A stretch of DNA of 64,000 bases. It comes from Billgrantia kenyensis. GTDB taxonomy: Bacteria > Pseudomonadota > Gammaproteobacteria > Pseudomonadales > Halomonadaceae. The stretch's first letter is position 1. Every line of letters begins with the position of its first letter. The position numbers were made by a program, and so were the translations under genes. The DNA lies in contig NZ_JACEFT010000016.1 in assembly GCF_013697085.1 (NCBI RefSeq), positions 1 to 64,000 on the forward strand. The letters run 5' to 3'. Below are positions 55,913 to 64,000 of the stretch, piece by piece. The notes under the pieces are model-generated. The model worked only from the letters and a program-made list of their open reading frames with translations, was not told the DNA's origin and did not search any database.

Positions 55913-56717
55913 GGGTCACCCCCCGGGTTCCCGCCTCGGCACTGTTCGACGGCGTCTCGACGAGCTCTTCCTCGGGGGCCTCGATGCCGCCGTAGATGGC
56001 GTCCAGGGCTTCCTTGTTGAAGTCGGCCGGCGCCCCGTCGAAGATCATCTTGCCGTGGCGCAGACCGACGATCCGTTCGGTGTAGGTCTTGGCCTGGGCC
56101 ACGTTGTGGATATTGATCAGCACCGGCAGCGACAGCTCGCTGGCCAGGCTCTGCAGCAGCTTCATGATCTGCTCTGAGGTACGCGGGTCCAGCGATGCCG
56201 TCGGTTCGTCGGCGAGCAGGATCTCGGGCTCCTGCATCAGCGCCCGCACCACGCCGACACGCTGGCGCTCACCGCCGGAGAGTTCGTCGGCCCGCTTGTT
56301 GGCATAGTGGGCAATGCCCACCCGCTCCATCAAGTGGAAGGCTCGCTCGATGTCGCTCTGCGGATAGCGCCGCGTGATCGCCTGGAAAAGATTGACGTAG
56401 CCGAGCCGCCCGGCCAGCACGTTCTCCATCACCGTCAGCCGATCGATCAGGTTGAAGCCCTGAAAGACCATGCCGATCTTGCGTCGGGCGCGACGCAGCT
56501 CGCGCCCGCGCAGATTGACCAGCTCGCTGCCGTTGAGCCTGATCGAACCCGAGGTGGGCTCGACCAGGCGATTGATACAGCGCAGCATGGTGCTCTTCCC
56601 AGCGCCGGAGGCCCCGACGATGGAAACCACGCTGCTTCCTTCCACCACCAGATCCAGCTCTTCCAGCACCGGCTCGTCACGACCGTAGCGCTTGACCAGC
56701 TTCGAAATTTCCAGCAT
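55899..56717 (-). CDS. phnC: Phosphonate ABC transporter ATPase PhnC
   Basis: This 272-residue ATPase has Walker A GASGAGKSTMLRCINRL (about residue 33), the signature DELSGGERQRVGVVRALMQ (about 145) and Walker B LLADEPTASLD (about 168). VFQGFNLIDRLTVMENVLAGRLG is the PhnC Q-loop pattern. It powers the PhnE1-PhnE2 channel. The last 25 residues are polar. It lies 67 bp after phnD. Confidence 0.94.
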   Translation of the reverse strand: MLEISKLVKRYGRDEPVLEELDLVVEGSSVVSIVGASGAGKSTMLRCINRLVEPTSGSIRLNGSELVNLRGRELRRARRKIGMVFQGFNLIDRLTVMENVLAGRLGYVNLFQAITRRYPQSDIERAFHLMERVGIAHYANKRADELSGGERQRVGVVRALMQEPEILLADEPTASLDPRTSEQIMKLLQSLASELSLPVLINIHNVAQAKTYTERIVGLRHGKMIFDGAPADFNKEALDAIYGGIEAPEEELVETPSNSAEAGTRGVTHDQA

Positions 56718-56784
56718 CCACCCACCTCATGTGACAAGGAACGTAGGAGAAGTCGCCCCGGCCTTGCCGGGGCTCGGCTGTCGC

Positions 56785-57786
56785 TTACTCCTGCTCCAGG
56801 TCTTCGCGGGTGTAGCGCACGTCGTTGGCCGCCTGAATGGTGCGGATGACTTCCCAGTGTTCCTGATAGTTGATGGGGATGAACTTATCGACGCCCTCGA
56901 ACTCGTCACCCAGCGCCGTGCCCTCGAAGTCGAAGGTGAAGAAGGCTTCCTTGATCTTCTCGACCAGGTCGGGATGCAGGTTATGAGCATAATTGTAGGA
57001 GGTCGTGGGAAAGGCGTCGGTTTCGTAGATGATCTTGACCTCGTCCTCATCATAGAGGCCGCGGGCGGCCATCCTCTCGACTACCTCGGAAGCGACCGGG
57101 GCAGCGTCATAGTCGCGCGCGACCACGCCGAGCATCGACTGGTCGTGGCTGCCGGAATAGACCACTTCATAGTCCTCGTCCGGCACGATGCCGAGGTCGG
57201 GGAATAGCGCCCGGGGGGCGAGATTACCGGAATTGGAGGTGGGCGAGGTGTGAGCCACCCGCTTGCCATGCAGGTCCTCCAGCTCGTCGATGCCGGAGTC
57301 GACATGGGTATAGACCTGCAGGGTATAGCCAAACTGGCCATCGTCGGAGCCCATCAGGGCAAACGGCACCGCACCGGCCAGGTTCACGGCGAACGGCGTC
57401 GGTCCGGTGGAGAAGCCAGCGATGTGCAGCCGCCCGCTGCGCATGGCTTCGACCTGAGCCGAGTTCGACTGCACGGCGAAGAAGCGCACGTTGCGCTCGG
57501 TCACCTCCTCGAGGTGATCGATGAAGGGCTGCCAGATATCGGAGTAGATGGCGGGGTCTTCCACCGGGGTGTAGGCGAAGATCAGCGTATCGGGATTGAT
57601 CCACTCGGATTCATCGGCGGGCAGGTCGGCGACCATGTCGCCATCCTCGTCGCAGTACAGGGTATCCAGGTCACCTCGCGGACAGTCTGCCTGGGCCTGG
57701 GCCGATACCAGCAGGGCCAGCGGCAACAGTGAGGTCAATGCCAGGGTGGCAAAGGGATAACGGCAGGGCATCTTGGATCTTGTCAT
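56785..57786 (-). CDS. phnD: Phosphonate-binding periplasmic protein PhnD
   Basis: This 333-residue binding protein has a signal peptide (PFATLALTSLLPLALLVSAQAQA) and the PhnD family pattern: LIFAYTPVEDPAIYSDIWQPFIDHLEE (about 60-87), HIAGFSTGPTPFAVN (about 122), GKRVAHTSPTSNSGNLAPRALF (about 180) and VYSGSHDQSMLGVVARDYDAAPVASEV (about 212). Substrate could be a phosphonate, phosphite or phosphate ester; the sequence does not tell which. The ATG at 57786 begins the signal peptide. First gene of phnDCE1E2. Confidence 0.93.
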   Translation of the reverse strand: MTRSKMPCRYPFATLALTSLLPLALLVSAQAQADCPRGDLDTLYCDEDGDMVADLPADESEWINPDTLIFAYTPVEDPAIYSDIWQPFIDHLEEVTERNVRFFAVQSNSAQVEAMRSGRLHIAGFSTGPTPFAVNLAGAVPFALMGSDDGQFGYTLQVYTHVDSGIDELEDLHGKRVAHTSPTSNSGNLAPRALFPDLGIVPDEDYEVVYSGSHDQSMLGVVARDYDAAPVASEVVERMAARGLYDEDEVKIIYETDAFPTTSYNYAHNLHPDLVEKIKEAFFTFDFEGTALGDEFEGVDKFIPINYQEHWEVIRTIQAANDVRYTREDLEQE

Positions 57787-57829
57787 TGGCGTATCTCTCT
57801 GTGTCACTATCATTATGTTTGTTTTTTCG

Positions 57830-57867
57830 GAACGGCGAGGCAAGGATGTTCTGTGAGGTCGCCGTTC
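57830..57867. repeat. 9 bp perfect inverted repeat in the phnD leader
   Basis: gaacggcga (57830-57838) and tcgccgttc (57859-57867) are perfect inverted complements around 20 nt, between the divergent phnD and histidine phosphatase genes. No T-tract follows on the minus strand, so it is not a terminator. It could be an RNA leader structure or a regulator site. Confidence 0.45.
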
Positions 57868-57945
57868 TGCTCGCATACGAACATGATTGCGTGATTCATG
57901 ATCGCAAACGAAACTAACCATCAATCTAGGTAGTGTAACAACGAG

Positions 57946-58536
57946 ATGTCAAACTCATTTCAAGCCTCCTCGCGCCAGCGCCACAATCGCTACCTGCTGA
58001 TGCGGCACGGCCACAGCCAGGCCAACGCACGTGGGCTGATCATCAGCACACCGCAACGAGGGCTCGCTGAGTTCGGGCTTTCCCCGGAAGGCGAGCAACA
58101 GCTGGCTAGCCTGCTCCAGGCCTGGCGCTGGCCGGCACCGACGCGGATCCTGCACTCCGACTTTCTCCGTACCCGCGAAACTGCCAGGCGAGTCGCCGCT
58201 CACTTCGGCCTGGAGCTGCAGCCGGAACCACGCCTGCGGGAACGCAGCTTTGGCGACTTCGAGGGCCTGGCGGATCGCCATTATGAAGAGGTCTGGAAAC
58301 ACGACGAGCATGACCCGGCGCATCGTGCCTTCGGCGTGGAGAGCGTCACCAGCGTGGCCGCGCGCATGCAGGCCGTGATCGCCTCGCTGGAGCAGGAAAT
58401 GCGCCACGAGACCATACTGTTGGTGAGTCACGGCGACCCGCTGCAGATCATGCTGACCGCCATCGAGGACCAGCCGCTGACCCGGCACCGTGCTCGCACT
58501 CCACTGCTGCCCGCCAGCATCACTATGCTGGACTGA
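57946..58536 (+). CDS. Histidine phosphatase family protein
   Basis: This 196-residue protein has the phosphoglycerate-mutase-like pattern: YLLMRHGHSQANARG (catalytic RHG, about 19), ILHSDFLRTRETARRVA (Arg, about 68), RLRERSFGDFEG (catalytic acid, about 95) and LLVSHGDPLQIML (second His, about 160). It should be a phosphatase acting on a small phospho-substrate. It is divergent from phnDCE1E2, a placement that could tie it to use of imported phosphorus compounds; this is inference. Confidence 0.9.
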   Translation: MSNSFQASSRQRHNRYLLMRHGHSQANARGLIISTPQRGLAEFGLSPEGEQQLASLLQAWRWPAPTRILHSDFLRTRETARRVAAHFGLELQPEPRLRERSFGDFEGLADRHYEEVWKHDEHDPAHRAFGVESVTSVAARMQAVIASLEQEMRHETILLVSHGDPLQIMLTAIEDQPLTRHRARTPLLPASITMLD

Positions 58537-58622
58537 GCGGCCAGGTTCGTTTCCCAGTGTAACGACTGACGCCAGAGGCTGATCTGGGGTAGCATTCCCA
58601 CTGACCAGAATGGATTTTGGGC

Positions 58623-58636
58623 CAGTACCGGTACTG
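58623..58636. promoter_or_regulatory. 14 bp perfect palindrome before the small membrane-protein gene
   Basis: CAGTACC-GGTACTG is a perfect dyad ending 23 bp before the ATG at 58660, close to the likely ribosome site. It might be an operator. Confidence 0.3.
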
Positions 58637-58659
58637 CATTGCGTCAAGGGAGGACCCCA

Positions 58660-59079
58660 ATGCGCCACTCTCCGTTTCCCCAGCGTCCGCTGTTCCACGG
58701 TCTGCTGCTGCTTACCCACCTGCTGCTCCAGCTCAGCCTGATGGCCAGCGCAGTGTTGTGGTTGCTGCCGCGCTCGAGCTGGCTTGCGACCATGCAATGG
58801 AACGAAGCCTGGCCGCTACTGGCGCTTGGCAGTGGCCTCTGGCTAGCTGCCGTGCTGAGCCTGCACCTGCTGCTGTCGCTCTGTCTGCGCTCTCGCCAAA
58901 GGGCTACCCACAAAGGCTTCGCTCCCAGCGACGTGGTCACCCGCTCCTTCGAGCGCCGCCCCGCCGTGCACGACAGCGACTCCGCCTGGACCAGCGAAGC
59001 ACGCGCCATCGAGATCGAGCCGAGCATCGTCGGCAGCGCACGGGTGACGCGTCCCGCCGAGCCCTTCAGGCCGCAGTGA
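58660..59079 (+). CDS. Small two-helix membrane protein of unknown function
   Basis: I do not recognise this 139-residue protein. It has two hydrophobic helices (about 10-38 and 50-75) and then a polar C-terminal half of 60 residues with Ser, Arg and Glu. AAGGGAGGA gives a good ribosome site for the ATG at 58660. A perfect 14 bp palindrome sits 23 bp upstream. The gene lies between the histidine phosphatase and the diguanylate cyclase; no role can be deduced. Confidence 0.65.
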   Translation: MRHSPFPQRPLFHGLLLLTHLLLQLSLMASAVLWLLPRSSWLATMQWNEAWPLLALGSGLWLAAVLSLHLLLSLCLRSRQRATHKGFAPSDVVTRSFERRPAVHDSDSAWTSEARAIEIEPSIVGSARVTRPAEPFRPQ

Positions 59080-59142
59080 CACACTTGATACTCAGTGTCA
59101 GGGCTACGTCTTTCCGCTAATGCCAGCAGGTGTGTAACTCTC

Positions 59143-59151
59143 TGTTATGAT
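59143..59151 (+). promoter_or_regulatory. Extended -10 promoter for the diguanylate cyclase gene
   Basis: TG-T-TATGAT is an extended -10 element with a TATGAT hexamer matching five of six bases. It predicts a start near 59158, just upstream of the possible ATG codons at 59170 and 59182. Confidence 0.45.
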
Positions 59152-59169
59152 CGTTGAACCGCTTGATGG

Positions 59170-60713
59170 ATGAGACGTCTCATGCCGGTTCCGATCCACC
59201 CAGACGCCACGCGACTTCTGGCCGCCCTTGCCAAGGGCAGTCAAGCATTGATGCAGGGGCGCTTCTGGGGCGACGGTGTCGATGCTCTGCTCGGCGAAAT
59301 CGGCCGCGCCTCGGGTGCCAGCCGAGTCTGGATCTTCCAGCTGCTCGAGCTTCAGAAAGAAGTCGTAGTTCAGGATTACGTTTTCGAATGGGCGGCCGAG
59401 CCGCGCTACCGCCAGCTCACCCACAAGCGTTTTCGCTTCTTTTCCAGCGTGTTCAGCGACCCTATCTACCGCCGCATGGTCGAGGAGCGCCAGCGCGGCG
59501 TGTCACAACGCTTCATTATCGACCACATGGCACCAGGCTCACTGCGCGACAACCTCGAAAGCCAGTCGATCCGCTCCATGGTGACTGTCCCCATCATGGT
59601 GGACGGATGCTGGTGGGGCACCCTGGGGATCGACGACTGCGAACGCCCCCTCGATTGGGAAGGAGCCGGTATCGAGGCCCTCGTGGTTGCCGCCGAACTG
59701 ATCACCTCTACCCTCTACCGTCATCAGCTCGCCAGCCGCCGACGCCAGTTCGAGCTGTTCCAGCAGGTGGCCGAGTGCGGACCTGGGAAATCGACCTGAG
59801 AAGCGGTTCAACCTGGTGCTCCCGCGGTTTGCTGCGAACCCTCGGCTATCCCGATGACTATGCCCGCTTGCCGCTGCGTCGGCTGCTTGCCCATGTCCTA
59901 CGCAGCGACCGTCAGCGGCTTTGGTCTGAATTGCGCCATTGCCTGTCCCAATCCTGCCAGGGCTGCCGTCTCGACGTTCGGTTGCTCTGCGGAGAAGAGC
60001 AACCCCGCTGGTTTGAGCTCGTTGCCGAGGTGGGCTTCGATGAGGCCGGCCAGGCCAGCATCGCCTCGGGGCTGGTCATCGACATCAGCCGGCGCAAGCA
60101 GGGAGAGCAGCGCGCCATGGTCGCTGCCGAATACGACGAACTCACCGGCGTGATGAACCGCCGCGGCCTGACACGCCGCCTGCGGGCGATTCTCGACAGC
60201 ACTCCTACCCTGTACTGCCACCTCCTGCTGATCGATATCGACCACTTCAAGCAGATCAACGACCGCTACGGGCATCCTGCGGGAGACGCCCTGCTGAAGC
60301 TGTTGGCAACCCGCCTGGGCAACGAACTGCGTGGCCGGGACGTCCTGGCCCGCATGGGCGGGGAAGAGTTTGCGGTATTCGTCAGCGAACTCGACGACGG
60401 CCAGGTCATGCAGCTTGGCGAGCGCCTGCGCGCCTGCATCGCCGATACTCCCTTCCCGCTCTCCTCGCTGGCCACGAACGCCATGCAGCGGCAGGTCGAC
60501 ATCACCATCAGCATCGGTATCGCCGGGCTCACGCCGGGCCAGGCTCAGCAGGAGGCGCAGGACCTGGCGATTGCCCGGGCAGACCAGGCGCTCTATGCCG
60601 CCAAGCATGCCGGGCGCAATCGGGTGCTGCTGTTCGGCCAGCACGAGCCATCCCCGGAACCGCAGGGCCGCCCGGGGAACGACCACTCCCTCAATGGCCG
60701 AGAATCTGACTGA
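59170..60713 (+). pseudogene. GAF-PAS-GGDEF diguanylate cyclase, split by a frameshift
   Basis: The first reading frame (59170-59799) encodes a GAF domain (about residues 15-195). The PAS domain (TWEIDLRSGSTW, then a PAS core) and the GGDEF domain with DIDHFKQINDRYGHPAGD, the I-site RGRD and active site MGGEEFAVFV lie in the -1 frame up to 60713. Adding one base near 59780 gives a continuous VAECGTWEIDL junction, so a single-base loss (true mutation or sequencing error) or programmed shifting is implied. If repaired it would be a sensor that makes c-di-GMP. In-frame ATGs at 59170 and 59182 are possible starts. The stop overlaps aapP (opposite strand) by 23 bp. Confidence 0.85.
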
Positions 60714-61467
60714 GGAAGAGTTGGGTACGCTCGGACTGCGGGTTGTTGAAGAAGGGCTCCGGCGCGTTCTCCTCGATGATCTGCCCCTGGTCCATGAAGA
60801 TTACGCGGTCGGCCACGGTCTTGGCGAAGCCCATCTCGTGGGTCACGCAGAGCATGGTCATGCCCTCGCGAGCCAGCTCGACCATGACATCGAGCACCTC
60901 CTTGATCATCTCCGGGTCGAGCGCCGAGGTAGGCTCGTCGAACAGCATCACCTCGGGGTGCATGCACAGCGAGCGGGCGATCGCCACGCGCTGCTGCTGG
61001 CCACCGGAGAGCTGGCCCGGGTACTTGCGCGCCTGCTCGGCGATGCGCACCCGTTCCAGATAACGCATGGCCTGCTCTTCGGCCTCACGGCGCGGTTTCT
61101 TCTGCACCCACATCGGGGCGAGGCAGCAATTCTCCAGCACCGTGAGGTGCGGGAAGAGGTTGAAATGCTGGAAGACCATGCCGACGCTACGGCGGATTTG
61201 TTCAATGCGCTTGACGTCCTGGGTCAGCGGCACGCCACCGACCACGATCTCGCCCGCCTGGTGCTCCTCGAGGTGGTTGATGCAGCGGATCAGCGTCGAC
61301 TTGCCGGAGCCGGACGGCCCACAGATGACGATGCGCTCGCCGCGCTTGACCTCGAGATCGATGTCGCGCAGCACGTGGAAGTCGCCGTACCACTTGTTGA
61401 CGCCGCGCATCTCGACCATCGGGGTCTCGTTGCCGGCCTGGGTTGCCTGTTCAGTCATTGTTTTCAT
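60691..61467 (-). CDS. aapP: General amino-acid ABC transporter ATPase AapP
   Basis: This 258-residue ATPase has Walker [19 protein letters not shown] (about residue 52), signature [20 protein letters not shown] (about 158) and Walker [16 protein letters not shown] (about 181). [18 protein letters not shown] is the polar-amino-acid family Q-loop. It ends the aapJQMP order and powers L-amino-acid import. It is separated from aapM by 2 bp. Confidence 0.95.
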   Translation of the reverse strand: MKTMTEQATQAGNETPMVEMRGVNKWYGDFHVLRDIDLEVKRGERIVICGPSGSGKSTLIRCINHLEEHQAGEIVVGGVPLTQDVKRIEQIRRSVGMVFQHFNLFPHLTVLENCCLAPMWVQKKPRREAEEQAMRYLERVRIAEQARKYPGQLSGGQQQRVAIARSLCMHPEVMLFDEPTSALDPEMIKEVLDVMVELAREGMTMLCVTHEMGFAKTVADRVIFMDQGQIIEENAPEPFFNNPQSERTQLFLSQILGH

Positions 61468-61469
61468 TC

Positions 61470-62570
61470 CTATCTCTTATGGCCGGTGTGCAGCTTCCGC
61501 TCGAGGTACTGGCTGTAGCGCGACATGCTGAAGCAGAAGATCCAGAACATGAACGCGGCGAACACGTAGCCCTCGAGGGCAAAGCCCAGCCAACGGGAGT
61601 CCGACAGCGCTGCCTGGACGATCCCCAGCAGGTCGAACAACCCGATGATCATCACCAGGGTGGTGTCCTTGAACAGCGAGATGAAGGTGTTGACGATGCC
61701 GGGAATCATCATCTTCAGCGCCTGGGGCAGCACGATCAGGCCCATGCGCATCCAGTAGTTCATGCCCAGCGCCGCCGCCGCCTCCTCCTGGCCGCGGGGA
61801 ATGGCCTGCAGTCCGCCGCGGATGACCTCGGCCATGTAGGCACTCTGGAACAGCGTGATCCCGATGAAGGCGCGGATCAGGCGGTCGACGCTGACGCCGG
61901 TGGGCATGAACAGCGGCAGCATCACCGAGGCCATGAACAGCACCGTGATCAGCGGCACGCCGCGCCAGAACTCGATGAACACCACGCAGAAGCTCTTGAC
62001 GATGGGCATTTGCGAACGCCGCCCCAGGGCCAGCAGGATGCCGATCGGCAGCGCCCCGACCATGCCCACCACGGCCAGTACCAGGGTCAGCATCAGCCCG
62101 CCCCAACGGTGGGTCTCCACCACCCGCAGGCCGAAGTGGCCGCCATAGAGCATGACGTAGGCAAAAATCGGGAAGGCAACCAGGGTGGCCAGCACCACCC
62201 AGCGCTTGAACGGCAGCCGGGGGATCGCCAGCCAGGCGATCAGCGCGGCGAAGGTGGCGAAGGTCACGTCGACCCGCCAGATCTCGCTGCGCGGATAGAG
62301 GCCGTAGATGAACTGGGTGAAGCGGGCGCTGACGAAGACCCAGCAGGCCCCCTCACGGGAGCAGTCGTCGCGCGAAGTGCCGACCCAGTCGGCATTGATG
62401 ATGGCCCACTGGATCGTCGGCGTGAGCAGCAGGTAGAGCAGATACAGGCCGAGCAGGGTGAAGATGCTGTTGATCGGTCCGCTGAACAGGTTGGCCCGCA
62501 GCCAGGCCACGGGGCCCACCGTGTTGCGGGGCGCAGGACGCGCCTCGATCATCTTGTGTTGTATCGTCAT
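61470..62570 (-). CDS. aapM: General amino-acid ABC transporter permease AapM
   Basis: This 366-residue permease has about eight helices, including two before the conserved His/Glu/Gln/Arg permease core. The coupling motif is [32 protein letters not shown] (about 255-285), and [25 protein letters not shown] follows. Size matches AapM/BztC-type proteins, which carry an extra N-terminal region. It pairs with AapQ. It overlaps neither neighbour. Confidence 0.94.
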   Translation of the reverse strand: MTIQHKMIEARPAPRNTVGPVAWLRANLFSGPINSIFTLLGLYLLYLLLTPTIQWAIINADWVGTSRDDCSREGACWVFVSARFTQFIYGLYPRSEIWRVDVTFATFAALIAWLAIPRLPFKRWVVLATLVAFPIFAYVMLYGGHFGLRVVETHRWGGLMLTLVLAVVGMVGALPIGILLALGRRSQMPIVKSFCVVFIEFWRGVPLITVLFMASVMLPLFMPTGVSVDRLIRAFIGITLFQSAYMAEVIRGGLQAIPRGQEEAAAALGMNYWMRMGLIVLPQALKMMIPGIVNTFISLFKDTTLVMIIGLFDLLGIVQAALSDSRWLGFALEGYVFAAFMFWIFCFSMSRYSQYLERKLHTGHKR

Positions 62571-62580
62571 GGCGCCTCTC

Positions 62581-63771
62581 CTAGCGTTCCACCAGCGCCA
62601 CGCGGGCGTTGAACCAGTTCATGAACATCGACACCAGCAGGCTGATGGTCAGGTAGACCGCCATGGTCATGGCGATGACCTCGATCGCCTGGCCCGTCTG
62701 GTTGAGCGTGGTCCCGGCGAACACCGAGACCAGGTCGGGGTAGCCGATGGCGGTGGCAAGCGACGAATTCTTGATCAGGTTGAGATACTGGCTGGTCAGC
62801 GGCGGGATAATCACGCGCATCGCCTGGGGCACCACCACCAGGCGCAGCACCAGCCCCTGGGGCAGGCTCAGGGCCTGGGCCGCTTCGGTCTGGCCGTGGG
62901 CAATCGCCTGGATGCCGGAGCGCACGATCTCGGCGATGAACGACGCGGTATAGATCGAAAGCGCCAGCCAAAGGGCCAGGAACTCGGGAATGATGGTGAT
63001 GCCGCCGCGGAAATTGAAGCCATGCAGCTCGGGCACGTCCCAGGTGACGGGCACACCGGTCGCTACCAGCACGAAGAGCGGCAGGCCGACGATCAGGGCC
63101 AGCGAGATCCACCCCGCCGGCAGGCGCTGTCCGGTCGACTCGTGGCGTCGCTTGTTCCACACCACCAGGACGACGCTGGCGACCACGGCGACGCCGAGGG
63201 CCAGCGGGATCAGGCCGAAGCCCGACTCGAACAGCGGCTCGGGCAGGAACAGCCCGCGCACGTTGAGAAAGAGGACTTCGCCCAGCGACAGGCTGTCACG
63301 CGGACCGGGCATGGCCCGCAGCACCGCGAAGTACCAAAAGAAGATCTGCAGCAGCAGCGGAATGTTGCGGAAGATCTCGATGTAGCCGCTGGCCAGCCGG
63401 GCGATCAGCCAGTTGGGCGACAGCCGCGCGATACCCACGATGAAGCCGACGATGGTTGCGGCCACGATGCCCAGCGCCGACACCAGCAGCGTGTTGAGCA
63501 GGCCCACGACGAAGGTGCGGCCATAGGTGCTCTGCGACGAGTATTCGATCAGGCTCTGGCCGATGCCGAAGCCGGCAGTTCTTTCCAGAAAGCCGAAGCC
63601 GGTGGTGATGCCGCGAGCGGCCAGGTTGTCCTGGGTGTTGCCGATGATGTAGAGCAGGAACAGCGCGACGGCGGTAACCAGCAGCGCCTGGAAGAACAGC
63701 GCTCGCTTGGCGCGGTCGCGCCAGAAAGGCGGTTTTGGCCCCACGGGGCGGGCCTTGGAACGAACGGACAT
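62581..63771 (-). CDS. aapQ: General amino-acid ABC transporter permease AapQ
   Basis: This 396-residue permease is of the AapQ/BztB type, with about eight helices, an insertion between helices and FIAEIVRSGIQAIAHGQTEAAQALSLPQGLVLR (about 290-322) as the coupling motif. LTSQYLNLIKNSSLATAIGYPDLVSVFAGTTLNQTGQ is a further family region. It is encoded 112 bp downstream of aapJ, with a hairpin between. Confidence 0.94.
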   Translation of the reverse strand: MSVRSKARPVGPKPPFWRDRAKRALFFQALLVTAVALFLLYIIGNTQDNLAARGITTGFGFLERTAGFGIGQSLIEYSSQSTYGRTFVVGLLNTLLVSALGIVAATIVGFIVGIARLSPNWLIARLASGYIEIFRNIPLLLQIFFWYFAVLRAMPGPRDSLSLGEVLFLNVRGLFLPEPLFESGFGLIPLALGVAVVASVVLVVWNKRRHESTGQRLPAGWISLALIVGLPLFVLVATGVPVTWDVPELHGFNFRGGITIIPEFLALWLALSIYTASFIAEIVRSGIQAIAHGQTEAAQALSLPQGLVLRLVVVPQAMRVIIPPLTSQYLNLIKNSSLATAIGYPDLVSVFAGTTLNQTGQAIEVIAMTMAVYLTISLLVSMFMNWFNARVALVER

Positions 63772-63808
63772 GAAAGGACTCTCCGCCTGGATCCGTCAAG
63801 CAGGTAGC

Positions 63809-63841
63809 GCTCCCGGCCCGGATCATGACCGGAGCGGGAGC
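63809..63841 (-). other. Intercistronic hairpin between aapJ and aapQ
   Basis: gctcccg and cgggagc (63809-63815 / 63835-63841) with an inner ccgg/ccgg pairing form an imperfect hairpin. No T-tract follows. It may protect the aapJ mRNA end or reduce read-through, as is typical between binding-protein and permease genes. Confidence 0.45.
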
Positions 63842-63883
63842 GGGTCGAGGATCAGGGCATCACGTCGATGCCCCGGCGGATGA

Positions 63884-64000
63884 TCAGCGAATCGGCGGAG
63901 CGTAGAGGATGCCACCGTCGGTCCACAGGGCGTTAATGCCGCGCTCGATCTGCAGCGGTGAATCCATGCCCACGTTACGGTCGTAGCTCTCGGCGTAGTT
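63884..64000 (-). CDS. aapJ: General amino-acid-binding protein AapJ, C-terminal end only (partial)
   Basis: The last 38 codons enter from beyond the window edge and end in TGA (63884-63886). The peptide NYAESYDRNVGM...LQIERGINALWTDGGILYAPPIR matches the conserved end of AapJ/BztA periplasmic binding proteins (typical ending GLN.LW...GG..YAPP.R). It captures L-amino acids for AapQMP. The gene runs off the right edge, so length and signal peptide are not visible. Confidence 0.88.
   Translation of the reverse strand, partial: NYAESYDRNVGMDSPLQIERGINALWTDGGILYAPPIR

Noticed and set aside
57787-57945. PhoB box before phnD
   Set aside because: Only one TGTCAC half-site is seen; a second repeat at 11 bp spacing is missing.

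Overview
This 64 kb window is ordinary chromosome of a high-GC, halophilic gammaproteobacterium, almost certainly Halomonas or a close relative. The best evidence is a complete teaABCD cluster (28.6-32.2 kb) for TRAP-type uptake of the compatible solutes ectoine and hydroxyectoine, whose binding protein closely resembles Halomonas elongata TeaA as I remember it. Pseudomonas-like gene orders around hemCDXY, argH-lptM-lysA-dapF-xerC, fpr/finR and thiS-thiG-trmB agree. I see no rRNA, tRNA, CRISPR array, prophage or intact insertion sequence.

Layout. 0-2.3 kb: pyruvate kinase tail, methylglyoxal synthase and glucose-6-phosphate isomerase. 2.3-6.8 kb: two overlapping fluoride-channel genes, a large MscS-type channel and an AI-2E-family membrane protein. 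6.8-11.5 kb: haem operon hemC-hemD-hemX-hemY on the minus strand. 11.7-17.9 kb: argH, small lipoprotein lptM, lysA, dapF, a DUF484 gene, xerC and a HAD phosphatase. 17.9-21.1 kb: engB, cytochrome c4, dsbA and an endonuclease/exonuclease/phosphatase-fold protein. 21.2-28.5 kb: a TRAP permease pair without its own binding protein, a YqaA-type protein, thiD, a tandem Usp protein, dtd, yheS and a TIGR02444-type gene. 28.6-32.2 kb: teaABCD. 32.3-36.3 kb: FKBP isomerase, PHB-depolymerase-like esterase, SCO1 pair and an AEC transporter. 36.28-36.43 kb: a probable Fur-controlled small RNA. 36.5-41.0 kb: LysR regulator, DMT exporter, trmB, thiG, thiS, a DUF423 gene and a hotdog thioesterase. 41.2-46.6 kb: malate synthase G, hydrolase plus lipoprotein, comM. 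46.8-51.6 kb: ubiK, the nitrogen cluster PII-amtB-PII, fpr and finR. 51.6-58.5 kb: chemoreceptor, host-attachment-type protein, phnCDE1E2 uptake system and a histidine phosphatase. 58.7-64 kb: small membrane protein, a frameshifted GAF-PAS-GGDEF gene and the general amino-acid ABC transporter aapJQMP, whose aapJ runs off the end.

The most interesting signals are regulatory. (i) An intergenic transcription unit at 36.28-36.43 kb has a sigma-70 promoter, a Fur-box-like core and an intrinsic terminator but no ORF, as expected of a RyhB/PrrF-type iron-stress sRNA. (ii) amtB is flanked by two very similar PII genes, the first preceded by two NtrC-type dyads 33 bp apart and a -24/-12 promoter. (iii) An unexplained hairpin-plus-terminator unit lies antisense between crcB and mscS. 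(iv) A 140 bp imperfect palindromic element lies just upstream of comM. (v) An IclR-box-like dyad precedes malate synthase G. (vi) The diguanylate cyclase gene is split by an apparent one-base loss. I found no gene cluster that looks like a wholly undescribed biological system.
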